DNA of 64,000 bases, from assembly GCA_037176885.1 (NCBI GenBank), contig JAWWNJ010000013.1:1612001-1676000 (forward strand), in the 5' to 3' direction. The notes below the pieces were generated by a model. It saw only the letters and a list, made by a program, of their open reading frames with translations. It searched no databases and had not been told where the DNA came from. Position 1 is the stretch's first letter. Each line of letters opens with the position of its first letter. The stretch is from Favolaschia claudopus (lineage: Eukaryota; Basidiomycota; Agaricomycetes; Agaricales; Mycenaceae). The position numbers and the translations under genes are program-made. Of the stretch, positions 11,613 through 22,321 are shown in pieces.

Positions 11613-13304
11613 ATGGCCACGGTCCAGTGGGTGTCCATCCCCATCTCCGTCGAACCTCGACGACAGCGCACACTGAAAATAGTTGGCTTCGGCCTCAAAG
11701 CTGTGTTCACATCCAAAATTCCCGGGAGACTCGTGTTGTTTCGGACCAAGGCCCACGATACAGAAATTCATTGCGACCTGTTGAATTCGCCGTCAGAGAC
11801 ACATGCAGTCCCGGATCCTGTTAAGCCAGAACAGGCCGTGTCTATTGTTGTTTTGCCCACAGTCTTCCCGGAGGACATCCACGCAGACGTGGTGTCGCGT
11901 GGCATCAAAGTGAGGGACTTTGCGTATCCTGCCACCCGCATAGGACATAGCAATCCCACCCATCCACATTCTATGGAGACGGGTATGTTTTTTTGTCCTG
12001 TCATATATCCACTGTCTCTGATGTTCGCAGCGAAAAATCCGAAGGAGACAATCAACGAAGCAAAGAATGAGGACCTGCGTATGTCCCGACCACTCGAATC
12101 CGGGTGGCAACTGCTAACCACCGCATCTCCAGCTCATTCTCCTGAAAATGCTCCCATGCCCTCTGTCTTCATGACATGGCAACCTCCGCACCCTGCACTT
12201 CGACCGATCCCCCGGCCCCCACTTCTACCCTGCTCAACCCCGAATCAATTCGTTCCGGTCTACCCGACTCATCGTATACCAGTCGAGTTCCATGTCCTGA
12301 GCGCTATCGCACAAGTCCACACTCGTCTCGCCGAAACACCCCGCACAGTCCCCATCCGCGGTACAACCACCCGACGCCTGTTAACCCTCGGTCCAGGTCT
12401 CGTCGATCTCTCGCAATACCACGAGATGGATTTGGAAGAATTGCGCCGCTACGACCGACTCATCATATGGTCCCTCATGCACGGTATCGACCCATACCCG
12501 TGGTACCCCGACTGCTATCCTGGCTGGGTTCCCGGCCCCAAGACACTTGCATACGTGAAGAGTCAGGGAGAGGCCGTCGCGCGAATAGACCTGGCGCGTC
12601 AAAGGGAGCTGTTGATATACGGGTATCGCCAACGGATGGAGGACGATGCCTGGCTCGCTCAGGAAATGCAGAAGGCCAAGCGGGAAAACGCCGCGAACGG
12701 GTTCGTGTACACGGGGAAGAAGTCCTACGGCTTAGATGCGTTTGATAGGATTTTTTCGCGGCAGGGCGGGGTCACCTTGAGGCAGTACCTTACATTGTGG
12801 GAGCGGCGCATGGAGAGCGACCAGGCGAGCCCACAGTACGCGAAGACGCTCGGAAAGCTCAAGCAACTCCGTAAATTCGATCGAACACTCGCCGCGGTGG
12901 ACGGCTGTGCGGGCGATGAGGATGAGGAGATGATGCCTCAGCCAGATCCGTACGAAGGCGTGGTGGCTCCCTTCAAGCTGGGCCAAACCAACATCGATCT
13001 GCCGAGGCTACCGTTCTGGGGTCCAGATGCCGTGTGGGATGGGTATCGATCGAAGGGCGGGGTGCCAACTGGGAAAACGATCAACGAGTATGCGGCGGAG
13101 TTGTCGAAGGCGGTGGATGACGGGTCGGCGTGGCCGCCGCCTCCGGATCTCAAGAGGAAGTTTGACGCTCTAGATGGTGATTCGGGTTCGGAGGGGGGAG
13201 AGGACGAGATTGAGAATGGAGTGGACGATCGTCCCGAGGCGACCCACAATGGCGAGCGTGAAGCGGAGGAAGGTCCGAGTCGCAAGCGGGTCAGGAGGGC
13301 ATAA
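11613..13304 (+). CDS. Conserved-looking basidiomycete protein of unknown function, probably nuclear
   Basis: The ATG has a good context (CACCACCATGG) downstream of a TATA box. The frame is open to 13304, but two segments look like introns of lengths divisible by three: 11983-12030 (48 nt, GTATGT..CAG) and 12079-12132 (54 nt, GTATGT..CTAAC..CAG). Splicing gives about 529 residues. The N-terminus resembles a beta-rich domain (IVGFGLKAVFTSKIPGRLVL). The middle carries a Trp/Tyr/Pro-rich motif (WSLMHGIDPYPWYPDCYPGW) and a long amphipathic helix. The C-terminus is acidic (DSGSEGGEDEIENG) and ends in a basic cluster (PSRKRVRRA) typical of a nuclear localisation signal. No known family was recognised and no function is proposed. 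Confidence 0.75.
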   Translation: MATVQWVSIPISVEPRRQRTLKIVGFGLKAVFTSKIPGRLVLFRTKAHDTEIHCDLLNSPSETHAVPDPVKPEQAVSIVVLPTVFPEDIHADVVSRGIKVRDFAYPATRIGHSNPTHPHSMETGMFFCPVIYPLSLMFAAKNPKETINEAKNEDLRMSRPLESGWQLLTTASPAHSPENAPMPSVFMTWQPPHPALRPIPRPPLLPCSTPNQFVPVYPTHRIPVEFHVLSAIAQVHTRLAETPRTVPIRGTTTRRLLTLGPGLVDLSQYHEMDLEELRRYDRLIIWSLMHGIDPYPWYPDCYPGWVPGPKTLAYVKSQGEAVARIDLARQRELLIYGYRQRMEDDAWLAQEMQKAKRENAANGFVYTGKKSYGLDAFDRIFSRQGGVTLRQYLTLWERRMESDQASPQYAKTLGKLKQLRKFDRTLAAVDGCAGDEDEEMMPQPDPYEGVVAPFKLGQTNIDLPRLPFWGPDAVWDGYRSKGGVPTGKTINEYAAELSKAVDDGSAWPPPPDLKRKFDALDGDSGSEGGEDEIENGVDDRPEATHNGEREAEEGPSRKRVRRA

Positions 13305-14631
13305 AGAATGGACGTCAATTTGGTAACAGAGAAGTCGCCTGCTGCTTTTGTAATTTTACTGTAACAATTTCAGTGTCCCGGACTTCTGCGAACGAACTCG
13401 CGTTCAAGCACAGTTATAGGTGTCCATGGCGGAGGATATGGCGTGATGCGCCTGTATAGATGAATAGGCAGCCTATTCTTCGATACCAGTGTCTTCTCGT
13501 TCATGGAGTAAGATACGAATGGCGCAGAGAAGGGGTAGAGTCAAAGCCTCCACCGCAATTTTCACGACCGACTTGGGAACCATTTGACTGAAGCACCGAG
13601 AGCACAGTGGAATGAAATTCGTGAACATTCCTGACAGAAATTCGGGCCCCGGGGGTAGTATTGAGCGGCGAGCCTTCCGCGAACTTGTGGGATCTTTCTC
13701 TTCGTGTCAACTTCAAGGAGGTCGCCAGCGCATTCAGGCTGCGAACGGGGTGCCATGTCGCATAGTATATGCTCCTTATATGCAGAGGAACTTGAAGTCA
13801 ATGGGATTGCTAGGGAAAGAGACTAGTTGAAGCTGAGTTGCTATTAGGGTTAGGGTTAATAAGCTTTCAGTCGTGCCAACCTGGTGCCAGCTGGCTCCTG
13901 CACCTTGTTACTCTGAGTCTCGAGGCCTTGTTTCGCTTTCAGGCTGCTAGGCTGCCAGTGCTCGGGTTATCTTGTTGGCCACCAACTTCTTGACCGCCAC
14001 GACTCGTTTTATTCAGTTTTTCTCCCCTGCCAGTCGACGTCGTTTAAAAGACGCGCTCCAAGTTGCGGCTTACTGGTGGTATCCTGGCCACACACTCAAT
14101 ATCAGGCCAGCTAGCCTCTCAGACTTGCCTCCTTTCCCCAGAGGTCATGGCTTCGCCCCTCTGCTTTATTCAAGTGCCTCGAATGCGCGTCGGCCAAAAC
14201 AAAGCTTCGGAATTTCTTCAGAATGCATGGATTCGACACCTATCTTTGTTCAACTGATTTGGATTCCGGCGTTAGCCGTCACTTTAAAACACAGCTGATA
14301 AAACAGTTTGAGCTCTGACTCTACGGTTGTACTCATCTCGATGCCACCGCCAACCAAGACCGGCTGCGTTTTCACAGCTGTTCATGTGCTTGACCCCACT
14401 TGAATCCTTTCAATGGTCTCCAGGTCTCTAACCTGCCTTTACTACTCGGAAAACTACGGCTTTTAAAAGGGTCATCTTCACGGTATGGTTGCCGTCTTTG
14501 TTCCCCGATTTGGAATCCGTGCTGGACAATGACTATCAAAGCGTTCTTGGTTTCCTTTTCCGTGCTTGCTGTGTGGCCATGCCATACAAAAAGCCGAAGC
14601 TCCAACTATGCCACTCAATCCCACCAACGAT
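13305..14631. other. Intergenic region
   Basis: About 1.3 kb without a supported gene. It contains a short interstitial (TTAGGG)2TTA at 13844-13858 and a TTTTAAAA stretch near 14460 that could be a TATA element for the following gene. Open frames are short and unsupported. Confidence 0.5.
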
Positions 14632-15558
14632 ATGTCGCACATCCCCAGCCAGCCACCAACCCAACCACAGAGGCGTCAAGCTATCACAGCCGTGCAGCTC
14701 CCCCATACAGACTCGCGAGGCGGACGCAATGAGGACCTGCCACCGCTGCCTCCCCAACCCTTCCGGGAGGACGAAGTCGACGCTGTATCACCGCTATTCC
14801 AAGACTACGCAGCAAACTGGGCCCCAATGCCCGGTCGCGCCATCCGCGAACACATTTTCAGGCTAGCACCGCAACTCATCGAGGGCATGAACGTCCTCAG
14901 GCTTCCCACCATCATGCGGGATGATCGTATTCCCCCGATCTACCAAGCTCGGATCCCTCCAACAGCAAATATCCATCCATCCTGCTATCCCACCCACCTC
15001 GTGTCTGTGTCTCCAAAAGCAGCGGCAGAGGGGGTGACTCCGCCTGATGCTCCAGTGGCTATCTCTACTGTCCATGGAACGGTCATCACTGCCCACTGTA
15101 CCAAGCTGCCTCTCCCGCCCGCGGTGCAGTCCACGCAACCGCTCGTCCTCAACCTAGTGACTTGCCACTTCTACGTCGGCTCCGTCCGCGCTTGGGTCCT
15201 CCTGCGGCTATACATGTACGGCGGGAGCGTCAAAAACTTCCTGGAAATGCTTCTACCTCTTCCCCCGGCGTTCCTTGAGGACCTGCGACCCAACTACAAT
15301 GATATGGGCCACGAGCGGCCGAAATTGAACGCAGTTTGCGCGTCAGAGGCGCATATTCATACACTCGCGCAGCATGTCGTTGAAAATACGGAGGGCGGGT
15401 ATGAGAAGCTTTGGGAGCGTATGGAGTTTGTCGCAGAGGTGTGGAGGTCGATGTGCGATTTGGGGATGCATGATTCTTTGCTTTGGATGGCTTTGAGGCT
15501 TGCGTGGCAGGTCGCGCGGTATGCGCTTTTGCTGAAGGCTCAAGGTCGGAGGGTGTAG
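14632..15558 (+). CDS. Clp1-like protein (paralogue 1)
   Basis: A single exon of 308 residues. The start at 14632 (MSHIPSQPP) was chosen because the closest paralogue at 20222-21115 starts at the same place; an ATG at 14608 is also in frame. Family blocks: LPPLPPQPFREDEVDAVSPL, then PTHLVSVSPKAAAEG, DAPVAISTVHGTVITAHCTK, VRAWVLLRLYMYGGSVKNFL, EMLLPLPPAFLEDL and the C-terminal helix VWRSMCDLGMHDSLLWMALR. The order PTH..V, VHG.V..AHC, a segment like the Clp1 ETFPEVIVYLH block, PLPxPF and LG(M/V)xD..W.AL matches Clp1 but is shorter and intronless. Role inferred only from the family: regulation of dikaryon or clamp development. No enzymatic motif is visible. Confidence 0.75.
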   Translation: MSHIPSQPPTQPQRRQAITAVQLPHTDSRGGRNEDLPPLPPQPFREDEVDAVSPLFQDYAANWAPMPGRAIREHIFRLAPQLIEGMNVLRLPTIMRDDRIPPIYQARIPPTANIHPSCYPTHLVSVSPKAAAEGVTPPDAPVAISTVHGTVITAHCTKLPLPPAVQSTQPLVLNLVTCHFYVGSVRAWVLLRLYMYGGSVKNFLEMLLPLPPAFLEDLRPNYNDMGHERPKLNAVCASEAHIHTLAQHVVENTEGGYEKLWERMEFVAEVWRSMCDLGMHDSLLWMALRLAWQVARYALLLKAQGRRV

Positions 15559-16027
15559 AAAGTTTTTCGAAACTTTACTTCTTCGGCGCGCTGAGGTTTC
15601 GCGCCTCAACTTTTTCTACTTTTCTATTCTGAGTATTCCTGTATGTCATTGACAAAAAAAATCATTCAGAGAATTCTCTCTCTTGTTTGGAAAGTATGAA
15701 CCCGGGCCTTTCCTCTGGAGATCGGCGGGATATACCCTGTTGTAACCATCTTGTAAGGTGCCAAAATGTTTCAGTCGCAAGAAGCCAGTTGGGCTTTGTT
15801 AGAAATCAAAGGCAACGGCAGCACGCCTTTACCTTCCGCCTTTAGGCGTCCATGTACTCGAGGCCTTGTATTGCTTTCAGGCCGTCTTTTCAGCCACAAT
15901 CTCGTTCTTAGCTTCTCCATCAACCTGGGACTTTCTCCACTATTTTCTGTGGTTCTTCAGAACACGCGCTTGAAGCAGACAGGACAAGCGAGGCAATCAA
16001 TCGCCCGTTATCTTTGGCTTTGATTCT
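15559..16027. other. Short intergenic region
   Basis: 3' flank of the Clp1-like gene and upstream region of ATG1. It includes an A-rich stretch at about 15653-15662. No gene was recognised. Confidence 0.5.
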
Positions 16028-19000
16028 ATGCCACCAACCCCTGGACCGTCTACGCCAGTACCGGAACCGTCGGCGCGGGCAGCGAGCTCGACCTCGGTGT
16101 CCGCTAGTCGTGCAGAGGAGGATGAAGAGTTGCGGCCGTACGTCATTGTGAATGATATCGGGAAAGGAAGTTTCGCGACGGTGTATAAGGGATACCATGA
16201 GGTGAGCGTTAATCCTTCGGCATTAGCTGAGGTAGGAGGAGTCGGGTGTGGGTGGCCCTTGGGCAGTGATTTCGCGTATTAGAAACGCACAAGGACCGAG
16301 GTCTACTCTCCTCGAAGGAGCTCACGGCGCCCGTCCTCTGCTTCTCGCTGCGAGACCCCATTCTTCAATTCATGTCACTAAAGGCGAGGAGACGGTCTCT
16401 TTCGAAGCTCTGTGGGACTTCTCTGAGAGACTTAGGTCTCATCCGAGCTTCGAACGTAATCGAGACGGGTTTGCGCCGAGCTTAGATCCATCCATGGCGC
16501 GAAAGTCTTTTGATCGAGCTCGCGGCCTATATCTGTGTCGTGTGGAGAACACTTTCTTGGAGAGATACCATCCCGAATTCATGTCGAAGGAAATACGAGG
16601 ATCGCTTTCGGGGGTCTTGGGTCGATCCGGAAAGTGGGAAAACTCGAAGACGTCGAGAGACTCAATTCCCGAATCCGCGTAACAACAAATACGAGGATTG
16701 CTTCCTTTCAAGGGCCACCTGCCAGTGTTGGGGTCTCGTTGAGAGCTATGTCTGTCCACAAAACCCACCTCGACTTGCTCGGCATGTCGAATAGACCTGC
16801 GAGCGTCTCGCCAGAGCTTGCTTTCATCCAGACGGCCGTTACCCAGAGACCGTATCCTCGATTCTCACTTCGATTGTCTTCCTTCGTTTGATCATGCTCG
16901 TGTTTCTGACGTCTTGCCAGGAAACTCACCAATCGGTCGCCATCAAGACTGTTCTGCGCCAAAAGCTCTCCGCGAAACTGTTTGAGAACCTCCAAAGCGA
17001 GATACAGATCCTCAAGTCCCTCTCGCATCGGCATATAACCAAGCTTATTGACATTGTTGTATGTTCCTTCCTCTGACACTGTTCCATCCCTCTTAACTCC
17101 ACTAGCGCACCGACCGAAATATCTACTTAATTATGGAGTACTGCTCGGGCGGCGACTTGACCAACTACATCAAGAAACGTGGTCGTGTCGAAACCCTTGA
17201 ATATGTTCCCTCAGAAGGCGCTGCTCCGCAATACTATCCTCACCCGCGAACTGGAGGCCTGGACGAGATAGTCGTTCGCAGCTTTCTTCGGCAATTAGGT
17301 GAACAGCGTCTTGTGCCGTTACAGCTTCTGTCTAATCCTTTCCAGCTCGCGCGCTCAAGTTCCTTCGGCATCGGAATCTCATCCACCGCGACATCAAGCC
17401 GCAAAATCTCCTTCTCACTCCCGCACCACCAGAAGAGCTTGCGCGCGGGCATCCTCTTGGCGTCCCCATCCTCAAAGTCGCTGACTTCGGTTTCGCTCGC
17501 TCACTGCCAAATGCCATGATGGCAGAGACATTATGCGGTTCTCCGTAAGTTTCTTTGACGTCGACGGACAGAGGCAAGATTCCTAACACGCTCCCAGGCT
17601 CTACATGGCACCAGAGATCCTCAACTACCAGAAGTACGATGCCAAAGCCGACTTGTGGTCTGTCGGCGCGGTGTTGTTCGAGATGGCGGTTGGGAAGCCG
17701 CCGTTCAGAGCGGCGAATCATATCGAGTTGCTGAAGAGGATTGAACAGTCGAAGGGCATCAAGTTCCCCGACGAGGACCCCAAGCCGGGGTCATCGCGAA
17801 GCGGTGGCGGGGGCAGTGAGGACCTGCCTGTCCCGCCGGACGTCAAGAAGCTCATCCGGGCCTTGCTTAAACGGAATCCCGCTGAGCGAGCGACGTTTGA
17901 GGAGTTCTTTGGCAGTACTGCGTTGGCGAAATCCAAGTTTCCTCGCCCCTCTGAGCCGTCGCCGGCACAGTCGTCTGAGGACGTAGGGACGGAAAATGGC
18001 AATGGCGCGCCGGCCATTCCTCCGCACCATCTGGTGATTCCGCCAGAGGTATTGGATGCGAATGCCATGATTCCACCCAGTAGATTCAATTTTCGGGATT
18101 CGAGGCAGGATAGTGGGGCACCGCCGTCTCCGAGGTACTGTCTCATCATTTCGCAGACTTTTAGATAGTTAGTAGCTCACCCGTTTGATCTGTAGCTCAG
18201 CAGAAAGGTTCACGCCTCCTACAGAGCAGATACGGCGAATGTCAAATCCTCAATCAACAATACCGGCGAACTCCTCGCCCTTGCGTCTACCGCGGTCGTT
18301 GTCACCTGAGGGTTCGGTTATTCCGGGCGAAACAGAGGAGGATGGCATTCTGCGGCGCGAGTACGTGCTTGTTGGCGATACACGAGCGGTGGAATTCAAT
18401 CGCGCGGTAGATGGTGCGTTTGCCTTGTCTGAAATCCGATCCTGTTTTCTCACTTCGTGCGTCTAGAACTCAACGCTGTTCCACGGCGTCCTTTACAAGA
18501 CCGAAAGATGCCACCCACACCGTCTTCAGAAGACTATCCCGGGGTGGAATTTCCAAACCCCACCAACCCAAACACGGTATTCCCGCCGCCACCGCACCCG
18601 ACAGCGCCTCCCCTCTCCTCATCCCCTTCGAGTATCGCCTCGCGCGCCGCCTCGAATGCGCTCAATCGTGCATTGAGCATTGCATCCAAGAAGCTCTTTG
18701 GTACTCCAACGCACCAGCGATCTCCGTCTTCTGCGTCGCGCAATAGCAATAGCAGCGTTCCGCCGTCACCCCGACGACCGCAGATCATTACCCTCGACAA
18801 TGAGGGTGATCGTGACCCGCTCGAGGATCAATTGCTTGCGGGGCTGGAGGAATTGGCGCAGAAGACGTTTGTGTTGACGCATTGGGCGGATGAGATGTAC
18901 GAGTATGTCAAGGCGGTTCCGCAAAGTGCGTATCAATCTATTCACTCTGTCCGTATGTTTAGCTAAGCTATGATCTCGTTCAGAACCATTACCTGATCCC

Positions 19001-19884
19001 ACAAGATTCGTTCAGCGAGAGGGGGAGGCGGATAAACAGGCGCGGAAGCGAAAACATGCGGATATGGAGGCGGAATATAACGCTGTCACCTGTGTCGCGG
19101 TGTACATGCTCCTGATGTCGTTTTGTCAGAAGGGCATCAACAATCTGCGGAATCATCAAGAGCACATGAGAATGAAGCATCCAGAGGGAGATTTCGTTGT
19201 GAGTGAGGGGTTTGACGACGGTGAGTGGCTTCTATGCAATCTCTTTGCAGTGTATTCGTTACTGACATTCATGATGGTGTAGCGCAAACTTGGTTCACCG
19301 GGCAGTTCGTTAAATGCTATGAACGCGCGACGCTTGTGAAGACTTGGTTGCCGGCGCAGTACGACGGGCCGAAGAGCTGGCTTGACCAGTTAGTGTATGA
19401 TCGTGCTTTGCTGCTGGTGTGTAATGGGCAAACCTTGCGTGTGTGATTGGTTTTCATTTGCTTCCTCCTTTAGAGCCGGACGGCTGCTCGCAAGGAACTT
19501 TTCGACCAGGCGACGACCCCAGACGAATGTGAGAAGCTATACGAGGAGTCCCTTTGGTGTCTCTATGCGCTGCAGGATGATCTTCTGCAAACGGGGAATC
19601 CATTCATGGACGAAGACCGCACGACTATTGATACTTGTACGTCAGATTTTCCTCTACGATGTTCCTGGCGTAGTGACATTGCATATCTGCTAGGGATCAA
19701 ACGCACGAAATTACGACTTTTACGATGTCGTGCACGCATGACGATGACCGACCAGGAGCGCTTGAACGATGCGCGGGCAGACCATAATCTAGCGGATGTC
19801 GCGAGGATACCAGCGCCCTGGGACGCCAAACCCTCCGATGCCGTCGCTCCTGCCGTCCCTGCTGCCACCGCCCCGCCGTCATAA
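16028..19884 (+). CDS. ATG1: Autophagy serine/threonine kinase Atg1 (ULK-type)
   Basis: About ten introns give a protein of roughly 880 residues. Kinase domain: [20 protein letters not shown] (glycine loop), VAIKTV with the catalytic lysine, [31 protein letters not shown] (HRD loop), [12 protein letters not shown] (DFG) and [13 protein letters not shown] (APE). A Ser/Pro-rich linker includes REYVLVGDT, matching the position and form of the Atg8-interacting YxxV motif of fungal Atg1. The C-terminal early-autophagy-targeting domain ([40 protein letters not shown]) normally binds Atg13. Atg1 starts autophagosome formation in response to TORC1. The gene looks intact, but its first intron is 719 nt while the others are near 50-60 nt. 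It is flanked by an inverted pair of Clp1-like genes. Confidence 0.92.
16202..16920 (+). other. Unusually long first intron of ATG1
   Basis: The exon before 16202 ends KGYHE and the exon at 16921 begins ETHQSVAIK, exactly contiguous in Atg1 proteins, so 719 bases must be removed. It begins GTGAGC and ends TGAC..CTTGCCAG. Internally there are two similar segments, AAATACGAGGATCGCTTTC near 16589 and AAATACGAGGATTGCTTCC near 16687. Its open frames on both strands have no recognisable coding content. It may hold an old insertion. Confidence 0.7.
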
Positions 19885-20221
19885 CATGCATCAGGTTTCC
19901 ACCCTTGCATCGTACTGTCCATCGGCAATTGCACTTTATCTATAACAATGCCCCATCATTCGCCTAATTTACTAGAGGGTTCTTGCTATCATCCTTTTCC
20001 CACCGGAATTTATCGACTCGCCTCATCGCATGCATGCATATATTGTTATCGCTGGCCCTCGCCGCCGTCCACGTATGGATCCTCTTGCATATCTCACCCT
20101 CCCATTGTACATTTTTTTATCTTTCCCTCATCCCACCTTGTAATACTAGCGTCGGTGTCATGTATCCTTGCTGTTTTTGTCCCGTTCGAATGAGAAAGTG
20201 TGTAATGTGTAATTCGGCCCT
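19885..20221. other. Short convergent intergenic region
   Basis: 3' flanks of ATG1 (plus) and of the convergent Clp1-like gene (minus). No feature was recognised. Confidence 0.5.
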
Positions 20222-21115
20222 TCAGGCACGGCGTTTGATTAAGAGCGCGTTTCGCGCGATTTGCCATGCGAGTCTCAAGGCCATCCAAAGCAATGTATCA
20301 TACATCCCCAAATCGCATATCATCCGCCACACCTCTAGCACGTATTCCATATGCGCCAAAAGCTTAGGATACCCGCCCGCCGTGTTGTCAACGACATGCC
20401 GTGCAAGGATGCGAATGAGGACCTCGGAACCGGAAACCGCGCTAAGCTTGGGTCGCTCGTGGCCAGGGCTGGCGTAGTTGGGACTGAAGTCATCGACGAA
20501 CACCTGGGGGAGAGGTAGGAGCATACTGAGGAAGGTCTTGATACTTCCTCCGTACATGTATGAGCGCAAGAGGATCCAAGCGCGAATGGACGCGACGTCG
20601 AAACGGCAGGTTACTAGGTTGAGGATTTGACGGTCGGTAGAGTGCGGTGGAGGAGGAAGATTCAGTTTGGTGCAGTGGGCTGCGAGGACTATCCCGTGGA
20701 TGGCTACGATAGGCACTGGTGCATCTGCGGTATTCGCCCCTTCGGCCGCAGGTTGTGGTGAGACAGCGAATACGTGGGTGGGGTAACAGGATGAGTCGAT
20801 GTTTGGCGTTAGAGGGAGGTCTATGCAGAGGTACGGGGCTATGGACTTGTCTTGTACCACCGTGGACATCAGGCGGAGAGTCTTGATGCTGTCGAAAAAC
20901 TGCTGAGACAGTCTGAACAATTCCTCGCGGATGGTGCGGCCAGAGAGTGAGACCCAGCCCGGCGCGTAATGGCGAAGCAACGGCGATACAGCGTCTGCTT
21001 CGTCATCCCGGAATGGCTGAGGTGGAACTGGTGGCAACTCCTCATTACAATCGAGCTCCGCATCGATATGAGTTTCAGGTGGTGGGATTGACTGGGGGCG
21101 GGAGAGAGACGACAT
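20222..21115 (-). CDS. Clp1-like protein (paralogue 2)
   Basis: A single exon of 297 residues, the closest relative of the 14632-15558 gene. Shared blocks: LPPVPPQPFRDDEADAVSPL, RTIREELFRL, CYPTHVFAVSPQPAAEG, IHGIVLAAHCTKLNLPPPP, IRAWILLRSYMYGGSIKTFL, SMLLPLPQVFVDDF, YASPGHERPKLSAVSGSE and WRMICDLGMYDTLLWMALRL. The protein ends NALLIKRRA. By eye about half or more of the residues agree between the two, with few gaps, so this is a recent duplication relative to the others. It is convergent with ATG1. An AT-rich element (GATATTAATATT, about 21168-21179) lies some 55 bases upstream of the ATG. Function is inferred from the Clp1 family only. Confidence 0.75.
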   Translation of the reverse strand: MSSLSRPQSIPPPETHIDAELDCNEELPPVPPQPFRDDEADAVSPLLRHYAPGWVSLSGRTIREELFRLSQQFFDSIKTLRLMSTVVQDKSIAPYLCIDLPLTPNIDSSCYPTHVFAVSPQPAAEGANTADAPVPIVAIHGIVLAAHCTKLNLPPPPHSTDRQILNLVTCRFDVASIRAWILLRSYMYGGSIKTFLSMLLPLPQVFVDDFSPNYASPGHERPKLSAVSGSEVLIRILARHVVDNTAGGYPKLLAHMEYVLEVWRMICDLGMYDTLLWMALRLAWQIARNALLIKRRA

Positions 21116-22321
21116 GGTGGGGGTTTAGTATCAGGTGCACCATACGAGAGCTGCTGTTGTATGCTGAATATTAATATCTTGTTGGGACCCACAAAGACGC
21201 AAATGACACAGCTCGAGACAATAAGACTCATCCACAGCTTGATAATCGACAGATAAGGTACGGCGGAGGCGAGCACCCGGTTAAGCCTGTCCTCCGCGAC
21301 GGAAAGCTCATATAGTCATACGATGTCAAAGTCCAACTTTTGTGCCAATAGTAGTTTGGTCAAGCCATTTTGCTGTTGTGAAGATAAAACTTGTTGTTGC
21401 CGGAAAGCTCAAGAAAAGAATACAGAAGTTGCTGAATAGAGACGGAATTTTCATTGACCGTGACTTCATGCGTCTCAGGCTGGAGAACCAAGGTTTGCGT
21501 TTTTGGTCCAAGAGGGTGGTGGGCGTCTGCTGGGCAGCTTCGCTGCTGCTTCAGAGCTACATACAGCAGAAGACAATACCACAGGTCGAATTTGATTCCT
21601 GAGATTAGGACGCTTTAATTAAATTTAAGCGGCTGCTGGTGTAGAATCAGTCGATGTCCAAGGTCACCGAGTCGTCGACTGAGGACTCAAGGTGACTAGG
21701 CAGGTACCATCAGTGGCGGTACTGATTTCGGCAAACGGCGCGTAACGGCTTTTCATCTGTCAAATTTCCTGCTCATTCCTTGTCTCGACTCAATCTCGGA
21801 TGATCTGGAACTCAGTGAAGGATCTCCGCTTGGTAAATTGAAGCTAAAATCCTTCGTATCTCTTCCAACTGGCCGGTACACTGGCTTCAGCAAGTATTTT
21901 ATTTGGATGCAGCCCAGATTCCAGAATCTCCGCAACGACTCGACCGATGGCTCCGTGTTGCTCTAATTCTGTGTGGCGCCGTGTCATGCTTTCTTGCCTC
22001 ATTGGCAGCGGCAGCCTATCTCAATCAGTCAATCCGCCATCCAACAATAAGACATCAAAGATTTGTGGGCGTTTGTGGGCGCCTCATGGTTGATCTATCT
22101 CAGCCGGATCGCGGCGATTAGGCTGCTTAATCGATCCTCCTGACAACGGCTCATACTTGGAAGTTACTTGGAAGATTCTTAGACGTATGTTCTTACGAAG
22201 CCACTACAGCGACCCTTCCCTTTGCAGGACAATGACTCAATAGCAGTGCTTACCGGATATATATTCGAAGCACAAGAGCTTAAGTCCGAGAACATTCCTC
22301 CTCTCTCCGCCACTAGCAACA
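21116..22321. other. Divergent intergenic region between two Clp1-like genes
   Basis: About 1.2 kb shared by paralogue 2 (minus) and paralogue 3 (plus). Each side has a TATA-like element close to its gene. Open frames in between are short and unsupported. Confidence 0.5.
22256..22265 (+). promoter_or_regulatory. TATA box of Clp1-like paralogue 3
   Basis: GATATATATT lies about 60 bases before the ATG at 22322, followed by a C/T-rich leader. Confidence 0.5.

Noticed and set aside
13844..13858. (TTAGGG)2TTA telomere-like motif
   Set aside because: Only two units with ordinary genes on both sides; expected by chance and not evidence of a telomere.
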